This document shows, one piece after another, positions 7,321-15,709 of a DNA stretch of 56,289 bases (position 1 is the stretch's first letter; each line of letters opens with the position of its first letter). The notes beneath the pieces are model-generated. The model searched no databases, had not been told where the DNA came from, and worked only from the letters and a program-made list of their open reading frames with translations. Location: the NCBI RefSeq assembly GCF_023656415.1, contig NZ_JAMOIL010000026.1:1-56289 (forward strand). The letters are read 5' to 3'. Made by a program: the position numbers and the translations under genes. The DNA comes from Nocardioides bruguierae (GTDB taxonomy: Bacteria; Actinomycetota; Actinomycetes; Propionibacteriales; Nocardioidaceae).

Positions 7321-8841
7321 TCAGGCAGTCCCCCCTCCGCCGTGAACCTCCAGGTCGATCAGCCACAGCCGGCCCGAGTCGTCCACGCCGACGCTCACCA
7401 GCGCCGGGTAAGGGGCCGGGTGCTCAGTGGCATCTCGATCGATTGCGGCGTCTCGCGGAAGCTGCCAGGTCTCGTCATCCCCCCGCGCCCACGGCGGTGG
7501 CGGCGCCTGGTCGGTCACTCCCACGAGCTTCAGCTCCAACACTTCCTGGCCGAGAACCACGGCGCCCGCCTCGGGGAGGGACTGGTGTGTGTGCCGCAGC
7601 GACAGCGAAAGCGACCGCAGGGCGAGATCAATGAACTCCGTGTCGTCCGCGATCGCCGTTCCGGCTTCGTGGATCGCTCGCTCGACCACCTGCAGCCGTG
7701 GGGCCACGGCACGAGGAACCTGGCCGGGCGCACGAGCGACTCGCTGGCGACGGCGAGCCGCAGCGACGAGTACCACGAGGCCAGCGGCGAGAGTGCTGCC
7801 AGTGGCGAGCGCTGCCCGCCACGGGGTCACGGCCGTGACCGGCACGTCGTCCTCGGGGAGCGCCGCAGCGTCCGTGTCAGTTGACACCTCAGGCGCCGGC
7901 GTCGCCGTGAACTGCCCCGCAGGATCGGGCAGCGTCGAGGTGAGGCCGTCGTGCATGTCCGACTCTGCGCGTGTCAGAGGGGGTGTTGATGTCTTCGATG
8001 TAGCGCCAGTCTCTCGCTCGAGGCGCAGCATCTGGCCGGGCTCCAGCACATCAGGGTCCGGCCCGACCGTCGCTCGATTGATCCGATAGAGCCGCGGCCA
8101 CTCGTCGGCGTCTCCCAGGTGGTCCTCGGCCAGCGAGCTCAGCGTGTCTCCGGTCTCGACGCGGACCATGCCCTCCGACCTGAGGGACGTCGCATCACGC
8201 TGTTGCGCCGATGTGGGCAGCAACAGCTGCCAGCCGGGCCGAATCTCCCGAGCGGTGGCGAACTGCTCACCGTCCGCCATGACCCGGTCATGGTTCGCAT
8301 GGGCGATCTCGCGCCACCGCGTCCCCTCCCCCAGGTGTTGCTCGGCAAGCCCCCACAGCGTGTCACCCTTGGCCACCGTCACCATCGCGGAGCCCCGGGC
8401 TTGCGGCGTTGCGTTGGTCTCCGCACGCGCTGATGCCACCGGCGATGCAGCCGGCTTCGGTCCTCCGGCCGGGGCCGCCGACGAGGCGTCGGCCCACGCG
8501 ACAGCCGTCGGGCCGACCGCGCCGGCCGCAGTACCACCGAGCAGCACCAAGTACACCAACGCGCGGACTGCCCGATGCTGCGCGTCGGGGCCGAAGCGGG
8601 GCGGGTCGACATCACGGAGGACTCCAGCCACCTCGCTGACGACGCAGACCAGGCACTGGGCCCACGCCAGCCAGGCAGCGCTGGCCAGCAGACCGATCAG
8701 CGAGTCAGCAGTCGCGAGCTGGAACGCAGCAGCTCCGTTCGCGGGCCAGGGATTGCCAACCATCACGATCAGCACGAGAGGCACGCCCACGACGAGGGCG
8801 GCCAGAGCGATAGTGGCGGTCAACCTGCGTAGATGGAGCAT
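7321..8841 (-). CDS. N-terminal half of LysM/BTAD-type membrane regulator (frameshifted fragment)
   Basis: The frame covers 506 residues. It has three N-terminal membrane segments (about 8-28, 45-72 and 95-118), two LysM domains (about 150-205, VAKGDTLWGLAEQHLGEG; about 222-275, VETGDTLSSLAEDHLGDA), another membrane segment near 345-362 and a cytoplasmic region ending LWLIDLEVHGGGGTA. In related proteins this point continues directly into the domain encoded by the next frame. Removing one base from the six-base homopolymer at 7330-7335 would fuse both frames. LysM suggests peptidoglycan contact outside and gene control inside, probably of the pilus genes just upstream. It starts 6 bases after the TadG-like gene. 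Confidence 0.75.
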   Translation of the reverse strand: MLHLRRLTATIALAALVVGVPLVLIVMVGNPWPANGAAAFQLATADSLIGLLASAAWLAWAQCLVCVVSEVAGVLRDVDPPRFGPDAQHRAVRALVYLVLLGGTAAGAVGPTAVAWADASSAAPAGGPKPAASPVASARAETNATPQARGSAMVTVAKGDTLWGLAEQHLGEGTRWREIAHANHDRVMADGEQFATAREIRPGWQLLLPTSAQQRDATSLRSEGMVRVETGDTLSSLAEDHLGDADEWPRLYRINRATVGPDPDVLEPGQMLRLERETGATSKTSTPPLTRAESDMHDGLTSTLPDPAGQFTATPAPEVSTDTDAAALPEDDVPVTAVTPWRAALATGSTLAAGLVVLVAAARRRQRVARAPGQVPRAVAPRLQVVERAIHEAGTAIADDTEFIDLALRSLSLSLRHTHQSLPEAGAVVLGQEVLELKLVGVTDQAPPPPWARGDDETWQLPRDAAIDRDATEHPAPYPALVSVGVDDSGRLWLIDLEVHGGGGTA

Positions 8842-8847
8842 CTGGCG

Positions 8848-9243
8848 TCACCCTTCGCCGGTGATGGACGTGGCGGTACCGGACTCTCGAATCGGCAGAC
8901 TGGCGAAACCCACCGCACCCAAGAACGTGGTCTCCGTGCGTCCTTCGACGACCACGGTCACCTGGGTGCCTGCGACGGACACCTGTCCGCCCCAGCCAGC
9001 AGTGGCCAGGACAGCGTGGGCGGCTCGCTCAGCGGCCTCGGGGTCCACGTGCAGGTCGCCAGACCGGATGCCAGCCAGCTGGTCCGCCCCTGCTCGGGCG
9101 GCCTGCTCGGCAGCCCGGTGGGCTGCCAGGCGGTCGTTCATCGCCGTTCCGCCGTCCACGACCAGGCCCAGCAGCAGGGTCGTCACTCCTGTGGCCGCCA
9201 GGACGGTCCACGTGGAGACGAATCCGTGGTCGGCGCGGATCAT
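8848..9243 (-). CDS. TadG-like Flp pilus assembly pseudopilin
   Basis: The protein has 131 residues. MIRADHGFVSTWTVLAATGVTTLLLGLVVDGGTAMNDR is the usual TadG start: a short charged N-terminus, one helix ending in LVVDGG and then an Ala-rich helix (RLAAHRAAEQAARAGADQL). Only the N-terminal part of full TadG is present, as is common in actinobacterial Tad loci. The start ATG overlaps the stop of the preceding TadE gene (ATGA). It probably helps position or initiate the pilus at the membrane. Confidence 0.8.
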   Translation of the reverse strand: MIRADHGFVSTWTVLAATGVTTLLLGLVVDGGTAMNDRLAAHRAAEQAARAGADQLAGIRSGDLHVDPEAAERAAHAVLATAGWGGQVSVAGTQVTVVVEGRTETTFLGAVGFASLPIRESGTATSITGEG

Positions 9244-9662
9244 TCGAGGTCCCGGTGCTCGTCGATCGGGACGACCGCAGTGGCGACGAAGGTGCGCGTC
9301 GTCGCCTGCCCTGCCGCCGTTCCGGCGAGCAGGCTGGCACGACACGAGGCCGTGACGCGGATCTGCCCTCCGCTGACGAAGTCAGAGCCGGCGAGCGAGA
9401 TGTCCAGTCGTGAGCACGTGCTCCCGGACTGCGCCGTCCACTCCGCAGCGGTGGAACTCGCGACGGCCTGCGCCTCCGACCACGTGGAGGACAGGGACGC
9501 GGCGCGAGCCACGGAATAGGCAGCATCCGAGGCGTCGCCCTTGCTCTGCACGACCCTTCCAGCCGTGATCACCAGCACCACGAGCGCCATGAGTACCGGC
9601 ACCATCAGGAGCAGCTCCACGGGTGCAGCGCCTCGGTCTGAACGACGGTCATGTCCGCTCAT
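9240..9662 (-). CDS. tadE: TadE-like pseudopilin (second copy)
   Basis: The protein has 140 residues with the TadE signature RGAAPVELLLMVPVLMALVVLV: a Gly then a Glu five residues later, at the start of the membrane helix, as recognised by the TadV-type prepilin peptidase. Two Cys in the C-terminal domain (STCSRL and ASCRAS) could form a disulfide. It overlaps its neighbours on both sides by four bases (ATGA), so the three pseudopilins are translated as a coupled set. Confidence 0.85.
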   Translation of the reverse strand: MSGHDRRSDRGAAPVELLLMVPVLMALVVLVITAGRVVQSKGDASDAAYSVARAASLSSTWSEAQAVASSTAAEWTAQSGSTCSRLDISLAGSDFVSGGQIRVTASCRASLLAGTAAGQATTRTFVATAVVPIDEHRDLE

Positions 9663-10063
9663 GACGCGAAGCTCTCGATAGGGGCGGTCTGCTGCGACGA
9701 GACCTCAACGCCGAAGCCCGGGATGAGTCGCGGCACGGCGGCGGTCACCGTAGCGGTCACCGTGCTCGGTCCTCGGTCGAATCCGATCGTGGATGCGCCC
9801 ACCGCATCCCCGGCCACGGTCAATGTCGCCTGAGCAGCTTCTCGCCCGAGCGCGTCCGTGCCCCCATAGGCTGCGGCCGCCACGGCACCTTCCCGGGCAG
9901 CTGCGGACACCGCCCGGGCAGCTTGCTCACGCACGGCCCACTGCGCCGTGAGCATGAGGACGAGCACGACCGTCGGCACGATCAGCACGACCTCGAGCGC
10001 CGCTGCCCCTCGACAGTGGCGAGATCGACCAGGTCGGCCCCTTCGCCGAGAGGCGCTCGTCAT
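9659..10063 (-). CDS. tadE: TadE-like pseudopilin (first copy)
   Basis: The protein has 134 residues: a basic N-terminus (MTSASRRRGRPGRSRHCRGAA) and then the TadE-type segment RGAAALEVVLIVPTVVLVLML, with Glu five residues after the cleavage glycine. The helix is followed by an Ala-rich amphipathic stretch and a small beta-rich domain. It starts 4 bases after the Flp pilin and overlaps the next pseudopilin by four bases. Confidence 0.85.
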   Translation of the reverse strand: MTSASRRRGRPGRSRHCRGAAALEVVLIVPTVVLVLMLTAQWAVREQAARAVSAAAREGAVAAAAYGGTDALGREAAQATLTVAGDAVGASTIGFDRGPSTVTATVTAAVPRLIPGFGVEVSSQQTAPIESFAS

Positions 10064-10067
10064 CGTC

Positions 10068-10256
10068 TCAGTTCCCGTTGAGGCTGTTGCCCTGGGAGGT
10101 CACGTATTGGGTGACGGCCACGATGACGATGCCGCAGATGGCCACGGCGCCGATCAGGATGAGGACGTACTCGACGGCGCTGGCGCCTCGATCGGTACGG
10201 CGGGTGGCCTTTCCCAGCAGCATGGCCAGAAGCAGTCGTAGGTGAGCGATCAACAT
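10068..10256 (-). CDS. flp: Flp/Fap-type pilin
   Basis: The protein has 62 residues, the usual size of a Flp pilin. A charged leader (MLIAHLRLLLAMLLGKATRRTDRG) precedes the hallmark ASAVEYVLILIGAVAICGIV, with the conserved Glu-Tyr pair at positions 5-6 after the cleavage site Gly|Ala, and a short C-terminal tail. It is the major subunit of the Tad pilus. The start lies just after an AGAAAGG ribosome site downstream of TadC. A longer upstream frame is the shadow of TadC. Confidence 0.92.
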   Translation of the reverse strand: MLIAHLRLLLAMLLGKATRRTDRGASAVEYVLILIGAVAICGIVIVAVTQYVTSQGNSLNGN

Positions 10257-10276
10257 GGTGCAGCCTTTCTCGTAGG

Positions 10277-11164
10277 TCACGCGGTGAACAGGAAGAGCAA
10301 CCTGGCGGTGATCACGTACGCCGCCGCCAGGAGAGACATGAGAACGAGCGTGTTGCGCATGGCGTCGGTGTCGCGGCTGGCGCGGGCCTGGATGTCTGCA
10401 GCCCGCGCGTCGCGCATGGTCTGGGCCCGCGAGACCAGTGAGTCGCGGACGCGGCCGCCCTCGTCCTGGGCGAGGGACATGGACGTCTCGAGGTCGGCAA
10501 GCTCCGAGACACCGAGGCGCTCTCCGACCTCGCCCAGCGACCGCCACGTGCTGATCCCGAACACCCGAGCGCTCGCCACGGCGGCCTGCAGCTCCGCGAA
10601 GACCCAGCCCTCCCCCACTCGGGCAGCCACCGGTAGCGCCTCGGCGTGCCCTCGGCCGGCCTCGACGGACATGACGACGAGATCGAGGTAGAGCGATAGC
10701 CCACGCCGGAACTCGGCCCGACGCCCGGCGGCTCTCGCTGCGAGGTCACGCCGGACGACGAGGAGAAGACCACCCGCCGCAACGACACCGACCAGGAGCA
10801 ATAGGCCGGCCGAAGCAGCCGGCAGGCCGAGCATCGTGAGCACCGGGAGGAGGAACAAGGGGACGGGTAGGCACGCCAGGGCCAAGCCGCACGTACGCAG
10901 CGTCCAGGCCTCCAGGTCGAGTCCGCAGACCGCAGCGTCCTGCCGCAGAGCAGCAGCAGCCTGCGGGAACCGACGACCCGCACCGACCAGGACTCGCGAG
11001 AGGCCGGGACGTCGCCGCGACCTCCGGTCCTCCACGACGACGGCCCTGTGCCCTTGCCACGCCGAGATCTGACGGCCGACGGCAGGGGCAGGTGGCCGGG
11101 CGAGGCGCACCACCCAGGACATACCTGCGCCGAGGGCGGCGGCGCAGAGCAGGAAGGGGATCAC
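10277..11164 (-). CDS. tadC: TadC-like inner-membrane platform protein
   Basis: The protein has about 295 residues with a type II secretion F domain: two helices in the N-terminal half (LALACLPVPLFLLPVLTMLG; AGLLLLVGVVAAGGLLLVV), the cytoplasmic helical bundle (RRGLSLYLDLVVMSVEAGRGHAEALP and LSLAQDEGGRVRDSLVSRAQ) and a C-terminal helix. The start is a GTG overlapping the TadB stop (GTGA); eight codons upstream another GTG would give a longer form. TadC works with TadB as the membrane platform on which the TadA ATPase acts. Confidence 0.88.
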   Translation of the reverse strand: MIPFLLCAAALGAGMSWVVRLARPPAPAVGRQISAWQGHRAVVVEDRRSRRRPGLSRVLVGAGRRFPQAAAALRQDAAVCGLDLEAWTLRTCGLALACLPVPLFLLPVLTMLGLPAASAGLLLLVGVVAAGGLLLVVRRDLAARAAGRRAEFRRGLSLYLDLVVMSVEAGRGHAEALPVAARVGEGWVFAELQAAVASARVFGISTWRSLGEVGERLGVSELADLETSMSLAQDEGGRVRDSLVSRAQTMRDARAADIQARASRDTDAMRNTLVLMSLLAAAYVITARLLFLFTA

Positions 11165-12024
11165 GGTGTCGGCACCCCCGGTCGCCACGAGGCAGCACTC
11201 GTCACGGCCACGGTGGAACCGAGGAACCTCGGCTCACGCGGAGGGAGGGACAGCTTCTGGAGGCGCATGCACAGCAACAGGTAGCTACCGGCGATGACGG
11301 CCAACACGACCTGGCCCACGACCGTCCCGTAGGGCTCGACCCACGATGGCGCCAGTGCGGCCTGCCCGACAGCCAGGACCAAGAGACCCACTGCGATCTG
11401 TTGACTCTGCCGCCGAAGCCCATCGCGCTCCCTCAGCACCCGGCGGCGCGACTCCAGCTCCGCGCGCGTCTGGGACGACAGGGTCGTCAGCACACGACGG
11501 AGGCTCCCTCCGCGTTGGCGCGCGTTCAGCGACAGCGCCGCCACCACGAGATCGGCGCCTGCGTCGTCCACCTCTGCCGCGAAGAGGGTGAGGGCCTCGG
11601 GCAGAGGCACTCGGACGGTGAGCCGGTTGACCAAGGCGTCGACGGGCACGGCCAGCGCGGGCGGGGCACCGGCGCGCGTCAGCGGGATCGCGGTCTCCAG
11701 GGCAGCAGCGGCCGTCGCCGCGTCCCTCAGCGATTCCGTCCAGGTGGCGAGCGCCTCCAGCTTCTCGACGGAGGCTCGCTCGATCGCGCCGCCCTTCGCT
11801 ACACGGGGCCACAGCCCGAGGACGCCGCCGAGAAGAAGTCCCGCCACGGGCCATCCAGTCACGGCCCACGCGGTCAGCCCGGCTCCCGCCGGCAAGAGCA
11901 AGTTCCGGCTCGGGACAGCACGGCCTCGCAGCGGGGGCAGGCCAATGCCTCGGCCACGCGACAACAAGACGAGCCAGACGACGCCCGCGCCAAACAGCGC
12001 CACGGCCACCAGGAAGGCGATCAT
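11161..12024 (-). CDS. tadB: TadB-like inner-membrane platform protein
   Basis: The protein has 287 residues. It starts with a membrane helix (MIAFLVAVALFGAGVVWLVLL), has a second hydrophobic pair at about 46-70, then the T2SSF cytoplasmic domain (EALATWTESLRDAATAAAALETAIPLT; LSLNARQRGGSLRRVLTTLSS) and two C-terminal helices. ATG overlaps the stop of tadA by one base (TGATG); the frame further upstream belongs to tadA's shadow. Confidence 0.88.
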   Translation of the reverse strand: MIAFLVAVALFGAGVVWLVLLSRGRGIGLPPLRGRAVPSRNLLLPAGAGLTAWAVTGWPVAGLLLGGVLGLWPRVAKGGAIERASVEKLEALATWTESLRDAATAAAALETAIPLTRAGAPPALAVPVDALVNRLTVRVPLPEALTLFAAEVDDAGADLVVAALSLNARQRGGSLRRVLTTLSSQTRAELESRRRVLRERDGLRRQSQQIAVGLLVLAVGQAALAPSWVEPYGTVVGQVVLAVIAGSYLLLCMRLQKLSLPPREPRFLGSTVAVTSAASWRPGVPTP

Positions 12025-13361
12025 CACGCCCACGTCCCCAGGCCCGCCGATGCCGGCGGCGCCCACCCGGCCTCGATCAGCTCGGCCTCGCACCTGGCTT
12101 GGACCAGCTCGTTGCGCGCTGCACTCCGCCCGTCCCACACGAACAGCTCATTCGTCTTGACCCCGTGCTCATCGAGCCCGGCGACCTCTCGCACCGACTC
12201 GACCACCCGTCGATTGCCCTGAGCCGCCGACAGGCGGCGCACGAAGACGATCAGGTCCACCGCGCCGGCGAACAGCGCATCAGTGGCAGCCCAGGGCAGC
12301 CGCTCCGGTGCCTGCAGTGCGTACGTCTTGACCTTCGCAACCACGTCCGCCGACGAATTGGCGTGGATGGTGGACAGCGATCCGTCGTTGCCCTGGAGCA
12401 TCGCGTTGAGCATGGTCACGACCTCGTCGCCCAGCACCTCTCCCACGATGACCCTCGAGGGGTTCAGCCGTAGTGAGTCCCTGAGGAGGGACGCCATGGT
12501 CACGGCGCCTACGCCCTCCGCGTTGGCGGGTCTTTCCTCCAGGGCCGCGCAATTGGGATGCCGCGTCATGTCCCCGTGCAGACCGAGCTCGAGAGACCGC
12601 TCCACGGTGGCCAGCCGTTCGCCCGGCGGAATGCATGAGGCGAGGGCCCGTAGCAGCGTCGTCTTTCCGGCAGACGTCGCGCCGGCGATCATCACGTTCT
12701 TGCGTGCTCGCACCGCTGCCGTGAGAAACGCAGCGAGCTCATCGTCGAGGGTCCCGACGCGGACGAGGTCTCCCAGCTCCACCTGGGAGTAGCGGTGCTT
12801 GCGAATGGAGACGAGCACGCCGCTCCCGGAGACCGCCTGCACCGCATAGAGGCGCGACCCGTCAGCCAGGCGGAGATTCACTGCGTGGTTGACCGAGTCG
12901 AAGGCACGGGCGGACAGCCCGTCGTGGGCAGCGAGCGTCTGAATGGTCTCGACGAGGTCGTCATCGCTGAGGGCCACCGGACCCAGACGAGCCGTGGTGC
13001 CGTCGGAGTACTCGACGAACACCCTGTCGTGACCGTTGATGTCGATGTTCTCGACCTCGGGGTCCTCGAGCAGCTGCTGCAGCGAGCCCGCTCCGAAGAG
13101 CCTCGCCTCGAGCGCGTCCACGAGGTCCTGTCGGAACTCCCAGGTCAGCTCCTCCTCTCCGTTCTCGGCCAGCCGACTCTCGTGGGCGGAGACCACGGAC
13201 TGGATGACCTGGCGGGTGTGCTGGACGTCGTCCTCGCCGACCAGCTCGGGGCGGCCGGCCGCGGATCGCCGGGCGAGCGCGTCCCGCCGGCGCTCGCCCA
13301 CGCTGAACTGGAGTCGTCGGACCAGCACCTGGTCGGGCCCGGCCCCTCTCGGGCCGGTCAC
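12024..13361 (-). CDS. tadA: TadA/CpaF pilus assembly ATPase
   Basis: The protein has 445 residues, the size of CpaF/TadA secretion ATPases. The N-terminal domain leads to Walker A at about residue 230 (GATSAGKTT), an Asp box region, Walker B (RVIVGEVLGDEVVTML) and the downstream SLSTIHANS histidine box. It powers Flp pilus polymerisation at the inner face of the membrane. The GTG start overlaps the TadZ stop (GTGA) and the stop overlaps the tadB start. TadA-like ATPases also occur in some conjugative elements, but pilin, TadB, TadC and TadE alongside make a pilus role firm. Confidence 0.94.
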   Translation of the reverse strand: MTGPRGAGPDQVLVRRLQFSVGERRRDALARRSAAGRPELVGEDDVQHTRQVIQSVVSAHESRLAENGEEELTWEFRQDLVDALEARLFGAGSLQQLLEDPEVENIDINGHDRVFVEYSDGTTARLGPVALSDDDLVETIQTLAAHDGLSARAFDSVNHAVNLRLADGSRLYAVQAVSGSGVLVSIRKHRYSQVELGDLVRVGTLDDELAAFLTAAVRARKNVMIAGATSAGKTTLLRALASCIPPGERLATVERSLELGLHGDMTRHPNCAALEERPANAEGVGAVTMASLLRDSLRLNPSRVIVGEVLGDEVVTMLNAMLQGNDGSLSTIHANSSADVVAKVKTYALQAPERLPWAATDALFAGAVDLIVFVRRLSAAQGNRRVVESVREVAGLDEHGVKTNELFVWDGRSAARNELVQARCEAELIEAGWAPPASAGLGTWA

Positions 13362-14119
13362 GAGACGCCTGCTTGGTCACGGTCGGCGGGCGCTGACGCC
13401 TGCAGAGCGGCCCACGCCTGCCCGGCGCTCTTCATCAGTGGGCCGCGGCGCGCCTGGGAGCGGTACAGATCCGCAGCGCCCGCTGCGTCTTCCGCGATCC
13501 AGGCAGTGGGGTGCACGACCGGTCCCGACGAGGTGGAGGCCAGGAAGTCATCCAGATCGGCGGCCAGCGAGCGAGCGTGCCGCGGCTGGACCACGAGCAG
13601 GGGGACGACGGACGGCGGACCCGAGCGCAGATCAGCGATGACGGGAAGCAGCCGCTGGAGCCGGTCCCTGACCCTCAGGAACGCTTCCATCGTGGGGCGC
13701 AGCACGGGGATGACCAGGTCCGCGTCGGCGAGTAGCGGCAGAGCCGGTGAGGCGGATGACGCACGTCCAACGTCCACGACCGTCGGAACAGTCGCGTGGG
13801 AAGCCGTCGAGGCGAGACGCTGCCAGTCCACCGAGGCCGCATGCTCGGCAAAGCCGTAGCCCGGCACCACGCGCGCCTGCTCGCCCACCGCATGGGACGC
13901 CTGGAGCAGCGTCTCGTCGGGAGTCGTCGTCCTGGCCAGGGCTGCAGCCGTCAGCAGCGTCGGGGTCTCGGGCAGCGGCTGTCGTCCGCGGCGCAGCCTG
14001 TAGGCCAGGTCCCCACCGAACGGATCTGCCTCGATGAGGATCGCGCCTGCGACCATGGCGAGACTCAGTCCGGCCGTGGTGCACCCGGGCGAGCCCTTGT
14101 CCGAGAACAGAGTGATCAT
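13358..14119 (-). CDS. tadZ: TadZ/CpaE-like ParA-family localisation protein
   Basis: The protein has 253 residues, MinD/ParA-like. The N-terminal deviant P-loop reads MITLFSDKGSPGCTTAGL, with Thr-Thr but Gly-Cys where the family usually has Gly-Lys-Ser/Thr, so ATP binding may be altered. LIEADPFGGDLAYRL matches the Asp-containing switch, and PTVVDVGR the Walker B region. It lacks a receiver domain. TadZ marks the pole or site of pilus assembly. It sits between rcpC and tadA with four-base overlaps on both sides. Confidence 0.8.
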   Translation of the reverse strand: MITLFSDKGSPGCTTAGLSLAMVAGAILIEADPFGGDLAYRLRRGRQPLPETPTLLTAAALARTTTPDETLLQASHAVGEQARVVPGYGFAEHAASVDWQRLASTASHATVPTVVDVGRASSASPALPLLADADLVIPVLRPTMEAFLRVRDRLQRLLPVIADLRSGPPSVVPLLVVQPRHARSLAADLDDFLASTSSGPVVHPTAWIAEDAAGAADLYRSQARRGPLMKSAGQAWAALQASAPADRDQAGVS

Positions 14120-14820
14120 TCGCCGCCACCGCCTCGAGGTGCCTGGAGGATCGTCACCCGGCCGGCCGCGGCGTACGCGGCGAGGGGCGGCGCGTCTACC
14201 TCGTCCACGGTCACCGTGAGCGCCACCGTGCCGTCGGGGAGCGTCTCGGTGTCATACACGGTCGCACTCGCTGTCAGCGTGCGGGGCGAGTCGAGGGCCT
14301 CGGTCTCAGACCCTTCTCCAGCAGCCGGCGCGACGATGATCTCGATGGGATCACCGGGTTGAAGCTGGGCGGGGACTCGACCCTGGTCCAGCGAGATGGC
14401 CACGTTGCGCTCGCCGTCCGCAGGCACGGGGTCAGCAGTCAGGGCACTGCGGCTGAGGACCTGCCCACTCACCAGTCCGTAGATCGGGCGCAGTCCGACG
14501 ACGTCGCCAGCCTCGGACGTCGGGATGGCATCGTCGAGGCCGGCCACGGCCACGGCAGCGAGGTCACTCATCGCCAGCGCCTGCCCCGCCGGGACGTCCC
14601 GGCTGAGCACCAGCACCTCCGAGGTCGTCCCCTTCTGCGCATAGAGCCAGGCGGCGCAGACCATCGACACGAGGACGAGCAGGACTGCAAGGGTCCACTG
14701 CCCGAGCCGCCGCGGCGGTCGCCTCGACGACGGGGAATCGGCGCCACGGGGGCTCCGGCCAGGAGTCGACCGCGTGCGTCCCCCTGTCGACGCGGACGGA
14801 CGAGTCGGCGTAGACGTCAT
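14116..14820 (-). CDS. cpaB: RcpC/CpaB-like SAF-domain pilus assembly protein
   Basis: The protein has 234 residues: a Ser/Arg-rich cytoplasmic N-terminus (~40 residues), one membrane helix (WTLAVLLVLVSMVCAAWLY) and a SAF domain (VLVLSRDVPAGQALAMSDLAAV ... GLVSGQVLSRSAL) followed by an RcpC-type C-terminal domain (LDQGRVPAQLQPGDPIEIIV). CpaB/RcpC proteins help build or gate the pilus pore in diderms; in actinobacteria they are membrane-anchored and face the wall. Start and stop both overlap neighbours by four bases. Confidence 0.85.
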   Translation of the reverse strand: MTSTPTRPSASTGGRTRSTPGRSPRGADSPSSRRPPRRLGQWTLAVLLVLVSMVCAAWLYAQKGTTSEVLVLSRDVPAGQALAMSDLAAVAVAGLDDAIPTSEAGDVVGLRPIYGLVSGQVLSRSALTADPVPADGERNVAISLDQGRVPAQLQPGDPIEIIVAPAAGEGSETEALDSPRTLTASATVYDTETLPDGTVALTVTVDEVDAPPLAAYAAAGRVTILQAPRGGGGE

Positions 14821-15698
14821 GGCGTCACCACCGTCTGCCGCTGCTCCACCGTCAAGGTCGACGATGGGCCGGGGAGAGCGTCCACCTCGCCCAGATCGCC
14901 CGCCACCGTGCTGCACCTGCCTTGGCACGACCACGTGACCGCATATCTCACGCGGGCTTCCACCGACAGCTGATCGCCCGAGGGGTCGAGGAGGTGGTCG
15001 ACCGTCACTGTGCAGGGGCTCTGTGCATGCTCGCCGAGCGAGTCGTCCCAAGCGCGCCCCGGTCCAGGGCAGGTCAGGCTCTGAGATCCCACCGACCAGA
15101 GCACCAGGACGGGTTCGGCGGCGAGCGAGACGGTCGCGCCGGCCGCCGTGACCGAGACAGACAGCGGCCGCCAGGCTTGGTCGTCCACCCAGAGCCACGT
15201 GGGGTAGCCGACCAGGGTCGCAGCCGAGCCACCGGGTGCCGTGCGGGCGCCCGGCCGGGGAAAGGCAGCGCGATCCAGCGCCTGCTGGGCCAGGACGGCG
15301 GGGTCAACCGCAGGCTCCGCGGAGGCGACGAACCACGTGTTGCCAGGAGTCACGCCGGAGTAGTCGCACGACCAGAGCGATCCCTCAGATGGTGCGTGAC
15401 CGCCCCACAGGGGGCTCTCCGCAGGTGGTTGAGGATCGAGTTGGTATTGATAACACCACCGCGGTCCACCGCTCCAGACGCCTCCGTAGCCATCCACGCA
15501 AGCGACAGCGGTTCCGTCCTCGTCGCGGCAACCGGTCTCGCCCTCGTCACCGATGGGAACCACGGGGTTGGAAGAACCGCCACCCGGGACAGTCTTGATG
15601 ATGCAGATCCCGCTCGCATCGACCTCGCAGGCGGACGCGCCCGGTCCCATGGCGACGATCCCCGCGACGGCGACTGCCACCAGCAGTCCGGTCGCCAT
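14817..15698 (-). CDS. Secreted Cys/Trp-rich protein of the pilus operon, unknown function
   Basis: The protein has 293 residues. The signal peptide (MATGLLVAVAVAGIVAMGPGASA) has its cut before CEVD. The mature part is rich in Cys and Trp (TGCRDEDGTAVACVDG, WCYQYQLDPQ, LWSCDYSG, SLTCPGPGRAW, TWSCQGRC), suggesting several disulfides, and its second half looks beta-rich. I do not recognise the family. Its place between a lipoprotein and RcpC suggests a surface or wall component of the pilus or transfer machine. The ATG start overlaps nothing; it lies 11 bases after the lipoprotein stop and its stop overlaps the RcpC start. Confidence 0.7.
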   Translation of the reverse strand: MATGLLVAVAVAGIVAMGPGASACEVDASGICIIKTVPGGGSSNPVVPIGDEGETGCRDEDGTAVACVDGYGGVWSGGPRWCYQYQLDPQPPAESPLWGGHAPSEGSLWSCDYSGVTPGNTWFVASAEPAVDPAVLAQQALDRAAFPRPGARTAPGGSAATLVGYPTWLWVDDQAWRPLSVSVTAAGATVSLAAEPVLVLWSVGSQSLTCPGPGRAWDDSLGEHAQSPCTVTVDHLLDPSGDQLSVEARVRYAVTWSCQGRCSTVAGDLGEVDALPGPSSTLTVEQRQTVVTP

Positions 15699-15709
15699 GA
15701 CACCTCCGG

